From the NCBI GenBank assembly GCA_012032965.1, contig JAAUPT010000028.1:1-10101 (forward strand): a stretch of DNA of 10,101 nt, read 5' to 3'. Below, piece after piece: positions 1-6,001 of the stretch. Below the pieces are notes generated by a model. The model searched no databases, was not told where the DNA came from, and worked only from the letters and a program-made list of their open reading frames with translations. A program made the position numbers and the translations under genes. Numbering within the stretch: the stretch's first letter is position 1; every line of letters begins with the position of its first letter. This DNA comes from Nitrospira sp. Lineage in GTDB: Bacteria > Nitrospirota > Nitrospiria > Nitrospirales > Nitrospiraceae.

Positions 1-751
1 GGTCCGATGTCACGCCGCCCGCGCGCTGGGCGGAATGACGACGGACTATCAAATCGGCAGGACCTGGGTTCGAGACGCAAAGGTGGTGGACGCACTGATT
101 GCCGCCCTCAAAGATTCGGACCGGGCTGTTCGCGAAGACGCGACCATCGCGCTCGGCATGATCGGTGACGCTCGGGCCATTGATGCGCTCATAGAAGCGA
201 TGAAAGATGGAGCCGTGAAGCGACATGCCATTGCTTCCCTCGGCATGATCGGCGATTCCCGCGCGCTGACGGCCGTGTTGGATGCCCTGAAGGGAAAAGG
301 GATCAAGCAAGAAGGCTCGCCGACACCTGGGTGCATCGTCAGTGAAGATGCCTTCATCAAGGAAGCGGCGGCGACGGCCCTCGGACAATTTCGCGACCCT
401 CGTGTCATCCCGGACTTGATTATGTTACTGAAGGATGGCGTGTTGCGTGAAAAGGCGGCGTCCGCGCTGACGATTATCGGTGATGCAGCGATCGAACCTC
501 TGATTGCCTTCCTTTACGATCCCAAAGCCTCCGAAGTCGAGGCTGAAAAAGAGCGAGTGCTTTCTTACGCGTCTGTACGACTGACGGCGAAAGATGCCTT
601 GAAGCAGATAACCCTAGAAACGTTGGAAAAGCTTGGATGGACGCCCTCTGATGAAGCGGTGGAAATCAGCTCGAGCCAAGCCGACAATTTGCGCGTCGAT
701 CGGCCCTTGGGACAAACCGGACGATTCGGGCCGTCCGGCGATACGGCATAA
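1..751 (+). CDS. HEAT-repeat protein 1, 5'-truncated by the window edge
   Basis: This is a tandem-HEAT (E-Z/PBS-lyase type) protein, likely a cytoplasmic protein-interaction scaffold. The partner is unknown. An ATG occurs at 35, but the same frame is open to base 2 and reads VRCHAARALGG just before it. That is the second half of a HEAT unit, so the gene must begin upstream of the window and the ATG at 35 is internal. About 249 residues are visible, with some six repeats, for example AVREDATIALGMIGDARAID and VKRHAIASLGMIGDSRAL. Two stretches break the ~31-residue rhythm: TTDYQIGRTWVRDAK right after the first unit, and a Gly/Pro/Cys-containing loop at 290-361. The C-terminus has a cap helix ending EKLGWTP and then a polar, probably disordered tail. 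It is the first visible member of a five-gene operon, 28 bp before the next gene. The fold call is firm; the function is not recognised. Confidence 0.88.
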   Translation, partial: VRCHAARALGGMTTDYQIGRTWVRDAKVVDALIAALKDSDRAVREDATIALGMIGDARAIDALIEAMKDGAVKRHAIASLGMIGDSRALTAVLDALKGKGIKQEGSPTPGCIVSEDAFIKEAAATALGQFRDPRVIPDLIMLLKDGVLREKAASALTIIGDAAIEPLIAFLYDPKASEVEAEKERVLSYASVRLTAKDALKQITLETLEKLGWTPSDEAVEISSSQADNLRVDRPLGQTGRFGPSGDTA

Positions 752-779
752 TTGAGCCACATCGAGGGTAGCTATCACC

Positions 780-1877
780 ATGACCGATGCGGTAGCGGAA
801 CAGATCGCTGCACTCAGAGACGACGACTGGGCCATCCGAGAAGAAGCTGCCAATCTGCTCGGCACCTTCAAGGATCCCCGTGCAGTGACTCCCCTGATTG
901 CTCTTCTCCGAGATCCAGACCGTTCCGTTCGTGAGGCGGCGATTGAGGCCTTACGTACGATTGGAGCGCCATCGGTCGAGGCCCTGGGTGTCTGTCTCGA
1001 TCATGCTGACCTTTCAGTCCAGGAAGCAGCATCGGCAATTTTGTCCACGATCGCGGATGAACGTGTACTCAATTCCCTCATCAAGGCCCTTCGCAGTGAT
1101 GATTGGATCGTGAGGATGCACGCGGCCAAGGCGTTAGGTCTGGTGTGCCATACCGATGCCATTGCGCCTCTCTTTCCGCTGCTCCAAGACAAAGTTAAAG
1201 CGGTGCGAGAGGAAGCCGCTGCGGTACTAGCTGCAATCGGCGACGCAGCAATTCCGTTGTTAGTGAGCGCCTTGCGGCATGACGAATGGCTCGTTCGTCT
1301 CCACGCAGTGGAATCATTGGGCAAGACTAAATCGCCCCAGGCGGTGGAGCCACTGCTGTCGGTGTTGGTCAACGATCAGGATTCGGCGGTTCGCGAAGAT
1401 GCGGTACGGGCCCTGGGGGAGATCGGTGACCCTCGGTCGGTTGAACATTTATTCACGGCCATGCGAGAGCCTGGTTTGAGAACCGTGGCAGTCCAAGCAC
1501 TCGGCAAGATCGGTGATACTCGTGCGGTTCCGGTGCTGATCGAGCTCATGACTGGAGCCGGTCTTCCGGAAATAACAAAGACGGTGGGTGGCTGCGGCGA
1601 TCAATGGACTGAAGCACTCATCACCCAAGGCGCGGCGGCACGTGCCCTAGGCGAGATCGGTGACGATCGGGCGATTCCCTCGCTCATTGAGGCGTTGGAA
1701 CCGACATCGACAAGAGCGGAGGCAGCATCGGCATTGGCTAAATTTGGCTCAAAGGTCATTCCTTTTCTGATACCGCTGTTGAACCATTCACAAGACGACA
1801 ATCTCCGCTTCCATGTCCGTGAAACTTTGACTCTGGCTGGGTGGAGACCTCGGCGGATGTCGACTACTCATCTTTGA
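780..1877 (+). CDS. HEAT-repeat protein 2 (365 aa)
   Basis: This protein is built almost entirely of about eleven E-Z-type HEAT units, with no signal peptide or TM segment. It is probably a cytoplasmic scaffold or adaptor. The ATG at 780 is preceded by GAGGG at 764-768, and the protein begins directly with the first repeat (AALRDDDWAIREEAANLLG), which supports this start. Trp sits in the inter-repeat turn at residues 17, 109 and 170 (DDW, DDW, DEW, each followed by x-V/I-R), spaced by 92 and 61 residues, about three and two repeat lengths. Residues 258-284 form a non-HEAT insertion containing VGGCGDQW, comparable in position to the Cys-containing loop of protein 1. The C-terminus ends with a cap helix TLTLAGWRP. 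The stop lies 5 bp before the next start, so translational coupling is likely. Enzymatic residues are not apparent. HEAT units of this type also occur in phycobilin lyases (CpcE/F), but nothing here suggests phycobilisomes. Confidence 0.9.
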   Translation: MTDAVAEQIAALRDDDWAIREEAANLLGTFKDPRAVTPLIALLRDPDRSVREAAIEALRTIGAPSVEALGVCLDHADLSVQEAASAILSTIADERVLNSLIKALRSDDWIVRMHAAKALGLVCHTDAIAPLFPLLQDKVKAVREEAAAVLAAIGDAAIPLLVSALRHDEWLVRLHAVESLGKTKSPQAVEPLLSVLVNDQDSAVREDAVRALGEIGDPRSVEHLFTAMREPGLRTVAVQALGKIGDTRAVPVLIELMTGAGLPEITKTVGGCGDQWTEALITQGAAARALGEIGDDRAIPSLIEALEPTSTRAEAASALAKFGSKVIPFLIPLLNHSQDDNLRFHVRETLTLAGWRPRRMSTTHL

Positions 1878-1882
1878 ATGCC

Positions 1883-2983
1883 ATGTCGAACGAGACGATC
1901 GAGACACTGGTCTCAGAACTGATCCATGAAGAGGATTGGCGGCGCATGCGCGCGACGGCAGCCTGTGTGGCCGGAGGCCCTCGCTCTGTCCGAGCGCTCA
2001 TTGAGGCACTACGGTCTGGACCACCTGAGTTGAAGAAAGAAGCCGCAGCGATGTTGGCCCGCATTAAAGACCCACAAGCCGGCGTGGCCCTTGTCGACCT
2101 CCTTGAACATGATGAGGAGGTTGTCCGAAGTGCGGGTGCAACGGCTCTCGAGCAGATGGCGGGAGTCCTCGATACGGACACCGCCCGCGCGTTGGTTGCC
2201 CTGCTTCCTAAAACTTCGGACGTTACGGCAAGGCAGGTGCTGACGCATTTGATCGGAGCAATTCCAACCGCCATCCTGCCGTTATGCGAGATGTTGAAAC
2301 ATCCCGAACAGGATGCACAAATTGCCGCAGCTTTGATGTTGGATCAATTATTGGACCCCCGTTCAGTCGATGCCTTTATCGATGCGATGGGTCAACCAGC
2401 TGTCCGAGACATCGCCGTCGGCACGTTGAAAAAATTGACCGCGATCCGCGAGCGGATGGATGCGATGTTTAATGCATTGCGGGACGTCGAAGGAGCCAGC
2501 GAACGTGAGGAGGCCCGTATGGCCACGGTCATCGATTTACTCAGGATCGGACGACCGAGCGTAGAAATCCTGATCGAGTACCTTGAAGACGATGACTGGC
2601 TTGTACGTGAGGCAGCCGCGGACTTACTGGGGAAAATCGGAGATGTCCGGTCAGTCGAGCCATTGATGAAGCGGCTGGAGCATGACAAAGACACCGGCGT
2701 CAAAGAGTTGGCCATTAAGGCGCTTGGTTTGATCGGCGATGCGCGTCCGACTCATCTCTATCTTGATGCCATTCCAATCCGTCCGTTGCGCGTGTTTGCC
2801 ATGGAAGCCTTGGCCAAGATCAAGGATGTGGGGAGTTTGCGTCCGCACAAAGACCTGTTTGATCGGCTCAAGACCGATCGTGATGGCCTGGTGGCCTACA
2901 ATGCCGGCCTGATCGCCGATAAACTCGAGGCGATCACGGCTATGGAAACCCAAACCCGCATAGAGGACACTGAGCATGACTGA
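1883..2983 (+). CDS. HEAT-repeat protein 3 (366 aa), divergent member
   Basis: This is a HEAT-repeat protein, probably a cytoplasmic scaffold of unknown partner. I chose ATG 1883 (MSNETIETLVSEL), 5 bp after the previous stop. Its first residues then line up with the N-termini of the neighbours, a short polar leader followed by one repeat with the turn EEDW. A GTG at 1841 would extend the frame into the previous gene and has no better Shine-Dalgarno; no clear SD is visible for either, so coupling to gene 2 is likely. Repeats are more degenerate than in the other members. Residues ~187-220 are a charged insertion (RERMDAMFNALRDVEGA) that interrupts the array. A canonical Trp unit, EDDDWLVREAAADLLGKIGD, follows at 235-254. 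Unlike its paralogues it lacks the C-terminal GWxP cap and ends in an acidic tail (RIEDTEHD). The last 8 nt overlap the next gene. Confidence 0.87.
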   Translation: MSNETIETLVSELIHEEDWRRMRATAACVAGGPRSVRALIEALRSGPPELKKEAAAMLARIKDPQAGVALVDLLEHDEEVVRSAGATALEQMAGVLDTDTARALVALLPKTSDVTARQVLTHLIGAIPTAILPLCEMLKHPEQDAQIAAALMLDQLLDPRSVDAFIDAMGQPAVRDIAVGTLKKLTAIRERMDAMFNALRDVEGASEREEARMATVIDLLRIGRPSVEILIEYLEDDDWLVREAAADLLGKIGDVRSVEPLMKRLEHDKDTGVKELAIKALGLIGDARPTHLYLDAIPIRPLRVFAMEALAKIKDVGSLRPHKDLFDRLKTDRDGLVAYNAGLIADKLEAITAMETQTRIEDTEHD

Positions 2984-3743
2984 ACAGGGAGCATCCGGTC
3001 GAATTGAGCAACTGATCCAAGCGTTACACGATGACAACGAAGCCCTGCGCGATCACGCCATCGCAAGCCTCGGCCAGACCGGACCGGACGCACTTCCTCG
3101 ATTGATCGACTTGATGGCCGATGAGGATGCGGTCATTCGAGAAGCCGCGACTAGCGCGGTGGTCCGTATGGGGCCATCAGTCGTGGAACCGATGATCGAC
3201 GCTTTGCTGGACGATTCATGGGCGATTCGAGAACAGGCGGCCTCGGCACTCGGAAAATTACGTGATCGGCGGGCCGTGGAGCCGCTGGTCAGAGCGATTC
3301 AGGACCGAGACGGCGCGGTACGCACGGCAGCGGTATGGGCTCTGGAACGGATCGGCGATCCGCAAGCGGTCCCTGGACTCATCGACGCGCTCATGGACAG
3401 TACCCTGCGCGAGGATGCGGCCCGAGTTCTGAAAAAGATCGGCGATGTGCGGGCAGTGGAGGCATTGATCGATGGGCTTCTGGGTTCCAATTGGATGGTT
3501 CGCCGTCATGCGGCGGAGGCGTTGGGGAAAATCGGTGATCCACGGGGGATCACGCCATTGATCGATTCTTTAAAGGATGAAGACTGGCTGGTCCGACGGA
3601 ATGCCGCGGAATCGCTCGCTCGACTCGGTGCTAAAGATGCTATTCAACCCTTGTTGGCGCTGCGGGAAGACGAAAACACAATGGTGCAGGAAACGGTCGA
3701 CGCCGTGTTGGTGAGTCTCGGCTGGAAACCTGAATCGCAATAA
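2976..3743 (+). CDS. HEAT-repeat protein 4 (255 aa)
   Basis: This is the most regular array of the set: about eight E-Z HEAT units fill the whole chain, for example LGKIGDPRGITPLIDSL at 183-199. IGD-to-IGD spacing is 29-31 residues. Trp-turn repeats occur at W82 (DDSW), W173 (GSNW) and W204 (DEDW), spaced 91 and 31 residues. The C-terminus is the cap VLVSLGWKP. ATG 2976 overlaps the previous stop (ATGACTGA) and has AGAGGA at 2962-2967, 8 nt upstream, so the start is well supported and translation is probably coupled. There is no signal peptide, TM segment or catalytic motif. The regularity suggests a rigid superhelical binding surface (inference). A partner cannot be named from this sequence. 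Confidence 0.92.
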   Translation: MTEQGASGRIEQLIQALHDDNEALRDHAIASLGQTGPDALPRLIDLMADEDAVIREAATSAVVRMGPSVVEPMIDALLDDSWAIREQAASALGKLRDRRAVEPLVRAIQDRDGAVRTAAVWALERIGDPQAVPGLIDALMDSTLREDAARVLKKIGDVRAVEALIDGLLGSNWMVRRHAAEALGKIGDPRGITPLIDSLKDEDWLVRRNAAESLARLGAKDAIQPLLALREDENTMVQETVDAVLVSLGWKPESQ

Positions 3744-3769
3744 CTTATTTCAGAAGAGGAATGCTACCC

Positions 3770-4474
3770 ATGGCGGACGAAGCTCCAAAGTTGATTCAGA
3801 TTGCTCCTAAAGGTGGAGATAGGAAAGACGGCTTCAATCTCGTGACGGAACGTGTTGTCGCGGTCAACCCAGAGAGTAGGCAGCTCGAGGTCGAGCTCCT
3901 GGCCTACGACGGCAAGACCGTCGTCCTCGATGTGGCTGAGGAGGCCCTGGAAGATCTCAAGAAACTCAAGGCCGGTGATGGGGCAACTATCCGTGTTGTG
4001 GAGGAAGGTGGGAAGCGCGTTGCCACCAGCTTCAGGATTCGGGCGAAAGATCCGAACACCGCCAGGGCCGATTCGATGCTGCTCGACCTGAAAGATTCGC
4101 ACTGGTTGAACCGCAAATATGCCGCGGAGGTCTTGGGTGAGTTGAAAGACTTCCGCGCCGTCGATCCATTAGTGTCGGCATTGAACGATGAGGTTGGTGA
4201 TGTCCGGCAACGAGCGTACGATTCGTTGATCAAGTTAGGTGGCCCGTCTGTCCCGTCACTGATTCCATTACTGGTCTCGGAAGAAGATGAGATTCGTCAA
4301 TCGGCAACCGAGATTCTTCGAAAGATCGGTAAGCCGGCCGTCGAACCGCTGGCCACTGCATTGACCGACGCCGATGAACGGCTGAAAACACGAATCATGA
4401 AGGTCCTGGACCGGATGGGGTATAAGCCAAAAACCAAGGAGCAGGTCAAGACCGAGTTGCCACGGCTAACTTAG
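3770..4474 (+). CDS. Two-domain protein: N-terminal small beta domain plus HEAT repeats (234 aa)
   Basis: This is the last gene of the HEAT operon, 26 bp after gene 4. ATG 3770 is preferred over ATG 3761 because AAGAGGA (3754-3760) lies 9 nt before 3770 but directly abuts 3761. Residues ~20-92 are not HEAT. They alternate beta-prone segments (LVTERVVAVNPESRQLEVEL, GKTVVLDV, ATIRVVEEGGKRVATSFRI) around an LKAGD turn, resembling small OB/SH3-like beta-barrel domains. That assignment is by pattern only. Residues ~98-220 hold about four HEAT units, starting with a Trp-turn unit (KDSHWLNRKYAAEVLGEL) and ending with a Tyr version of the shared cap (VLDRMGYKP). No signal peptide is seen, so it is probably cytoplasmic. 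It may be the member that links the HEAT surface to another partner, which is inference. It ends 17 bp from the convergent ugd stop. Confidence 0.87.
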   Translation: MADEAPKLIQIAPKGGDRKDGFNLVTERVVAVNPESRQLEVELLAYDGKTVVLDVAEEALEDLKKLKAGDGATIRVVEEGGKRVATSFRIRAKDPNTARADSMLLDLKDSHWLNRKYAAEVLGELKDFRAVDPLVSALNDEVGDVRQRAYDSLIKLGGPSVPSLIPLLVSEEDEIRQSATEILRKIGKPAVEPLATALTDADERLKTRIMKVLDRMGYKPKTKEQVKTELPRLT

Positions 4475-4485
4475 CCTTCTAGAAG
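4464..4485. repeat. Two short palindromes at the convergent HEAT-operon/ugd junction
   Basis: GGCTAA-C-TTAGCC (4464-4476) is a perfect inverted repeat spanning the stop codon of HEAT gene 5. It abuts the perfect 10-bp palindrome CTTCTAGAAG (4476-4485). Only 17 bp separate the two converging stop codons. Neither palindrome is followed by a T tract, and the loops are very short, so they are not convincing intrinsic terminators. They may still mark the 3' end region for both transcripts. Confidence 0.3.
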
Positions 4486-4491
4486 CATACC

Positions 4492-5811
4492 TTATCGTTT
4501 AGGGTCTTTTGCGGGACGACCGACCGATATATAGTGGAATCCATAACTGACAACTGGATCAGGATCATAGACGTTGCGCAAGTCAATCAAGATTGGTGAT
4601 TTCATGATCCCCTTCAGCTTCTCAAAGTCGAGGCTCCGGAATTGATTCCACTCAGTCATGATGATCAACGCATCCGTTCCCTCCGCAGCATCATATGCAT
4701 CCATGCATGGTTTTAATGCCGATATCGTCCGGCACGCTTCATCAAGCGCGATCGGGTCATATGCCCGCACTGTTGCGCCCTCTTTCAGTAACTCCTGACT
4801 AATCGCAAGCGCAGGGGCCTCTCGCAGGTCGTTCGTGTTGGGCTTAAACGAGAGCCCCAGCATACCCAACGTTTTCCCCTTGAGTCCTCCCACCGCATCA
4901 CGAATCTTGTCCACCATACGGTGTCGCTGATCGTCATTCACCTTAGAAGCAGCGAGGGCAACCTGTACAGGATAACCGACACGCTCTCCAGCCTGAATCA
5001 GCGCCGCCAAATCTTTGGGGAAACACGATCCGCCAAAACCGGCCCCGGCATGAAGAAACTTTGAGCCAATACGATTATCTAGACCCATACCTTTCGCCAC
5101 CATCTGGACGTTCGCTCCCAGGCGCTCACAAAGGTTAGCCATTTCGTTAATGAATGAAATCTTTGTCGCCAAGAAGGCGTTTGATGCGTATTTGATCAAT
5201 TCAGCGGTAGGAATATCGGTTACAACGATCGGGGTTTCAATCAGATACAAGGGACGATACAGATCTTTCATGATGGCAACGGCATGATCGCTATTGGCTC
5301 CAATAACCACTCGATTCGGGCGCAGGAAGTCTTCGATCGCCGATCCCTCTCTGAGAAACTCTGGATTCGACACGATGTCGAACCGAAACGCATTTGTCTG
5401 AGACTTCGTGATCACTTCTCGAAGTCGTTCACCGGTACCAACCGGGACCGTTGATTTGGTCACAATGACCTTATATCCGGTCATGTGACGGGCAATTCCT
5501 TTGCCGACTTCCTCGACATACGATAAATCAGCTGAGCCATCCCCCCTTGGCGGAGTCCCAACGGCAATAAAGATGACCAAGGCTTTATCGACGGCCTTGG
5601 CAATATCTGTGGTAAAGCTCAGCCGACCTTCCCGAGTCCCTTTCGACACTAATTCCGTAATGCCCGGCTCATAAAACGGAACTTCTCCCTTTTCAAGTTT
5701 TTCAATTCGTCGAGCATCATTATCCATGCACGTGACATTCACACCAAACTCGGCAAAGCACGCTCCAGTAACGAGTCCAACGTACCCAGTTCCGATCACA
5801 CTGATATGCAT
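4492..5811 (-). CDS. ugd: UDP-glucose 6-dehydrogenase
   Basis: This enzyme oxidises UDP-glucose to UDP-glucuronate with two NAD+, feeding capsule, exopolysaccharide and LPS sugar synthesis in the cytoplasm. The 439-residue length is normal for the family. The N-terminal Rossmann motif is VIGTGYVGLVTGACFAE. The active-site region includes SNPEFLREGSAI (from ~149), ELIKYASNAF with K207 and N211, and the catalytic-Cys motif GAGFGGSCFPKDL with C263 and D267. The C-terminal UDP-binding domain contains GLSFKPNTNDLREAPA. The ATG at 5811 is chosen because AAGGAGGG lies at 5818-5825 with a 6-nt spacer and the Rossmann strand starts at once; extending to 5856 would add 15 residues without support. It is divergent from the SpeE-like gene and convergent with the HEAT operon. 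All key residues are present, so it should be active. Confidence 0.97.
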   Translation of the reverse strand: MHISVIGTGYVGLVTGACFAEFGVNVTCMDNDARRIEKLEKGEVPFYEPGITELVSKGTREGRLSFTTDIAKAVDKALVIFIAVGTPPRGDGSADLSYVEEVGKGIARHMTGYKVIVTKSTVPVGTGERLREVITKSQTNAFRFDIVSNPEFLREGSAIEDFLRPNRVVIGANSDHAVAIMKDLYRPLYLIETPIVVTDIPTAELIKYASNAFLATKISFINEMANLCERLGANVQMVAKGMGLDNRIGSKFLHAGAGFGGSCFPKDLAALIQAGERVGYPVQVALAASKVNDDQRHRMVDKIRDAVGGLKGKTLGMLGLSFKPNTNDLREAPALAISQELLKEGATVRAYDPIALDEACRTISALKPCMDAYDAAEGTDALIIMTEWNQFRSLDFEKLKGIMKSPILIDLRNVYDPDPVVSYGFHYISVGRPAKDPKR

Positions 5812-5817
5812 GCCCTG

Positions 5818-5825
5818 CCCTCCTT
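5818..5825 (-). promoter_or_regulatory. Ribosome binding site of ugd
   Basis: On the minus strand AAGGAGGG ends 6 nt before the ATG at 5811. It is a near-perfect Shine-Dalgarno match and decides this start over the longer in-frame alternative. Confidence 0.8.
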
Positions 5826-5846
5826 GCCGTAAGTAATTCGATGGAG

Positions 5847-5875
5847 AGTATAGCAACCTGGATGACCACGAGCAA
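5847..5875 (-). promoter_or_regulatory. Putative sigma70-type promoter for ugd
   Basis: Reading the minus strand, TTGCTC (5870-5875) and TATACT (5847-5852) are separated by 17 nt. The -10 matches the consensus at 5 of 6 positions and the -35 at 3 of 6. Initiation near 5840 would give a leader of about 30 nt that contains the Shine-Dalgarno. This is a pattern match only. Confidence 0.4.
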
Positions 5876-5918
5876 CGAATTCCAAGATCGGTCTATAACG
5901 AGTAGTCTGTACGTTTCG

Positions 5919-5948
5919 TTGACTCTCTGAAAATACGTTGAGTACAAT
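5919..5948 (+). promoter_or_regulatory. Putative sigma70-type promoter for the SpeE-like membrane protein gene
   Basis: TTGACT (5919-5924) and TACAAT (5943-5948) are 18 nt apart, and each matches the consensus at 5 of 6 positions. Initiation near 5955 would leave about 45 nt before the ATG at 6002. It would also place the alternative TTG codon at 5938 upstream of the transcript start, which argues against TTG 5938 as the real start codon. Confidence 0.5.
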
Positions 5949-6001
5949 CCAACGCCGTTTCAGAACAGATAAGGAACCCTTTCGGCCCATCAGCTCAATC
6001 A

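Noticed and set aside
35..37. ATG 35 as the start of HEAT gene 1
   Set aside because: The same frame upstream to base 2 encodes a HEAT helix (CHAARALGG), so translation must begin before the window.
1841..1882. GTG 1841 as the start of HEAT gene 3
   Set aside because: It adds 14 residues inside the end of gene 2 with no SD. ATG 1883 aligns with the N-termini of the sister proteins.
1..4474. Repeat periodicity of about 93 nt, considered as a DNA repeat array or CRISPR-like locus
   Set aside because: Only the protein pattern is conserved; the nucleotide copies differ at many third positions and there are no identical repeats or spacers. It reflects HEAT-coding sequence.
1..4474. Phycobilin lyase (CpcE/F-like) function for the HEAT proteins
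   Set aside because: The PBS-lyase name belongs to the repeat family only. No phycobiliprotein genes or lyase-specific context is visible.
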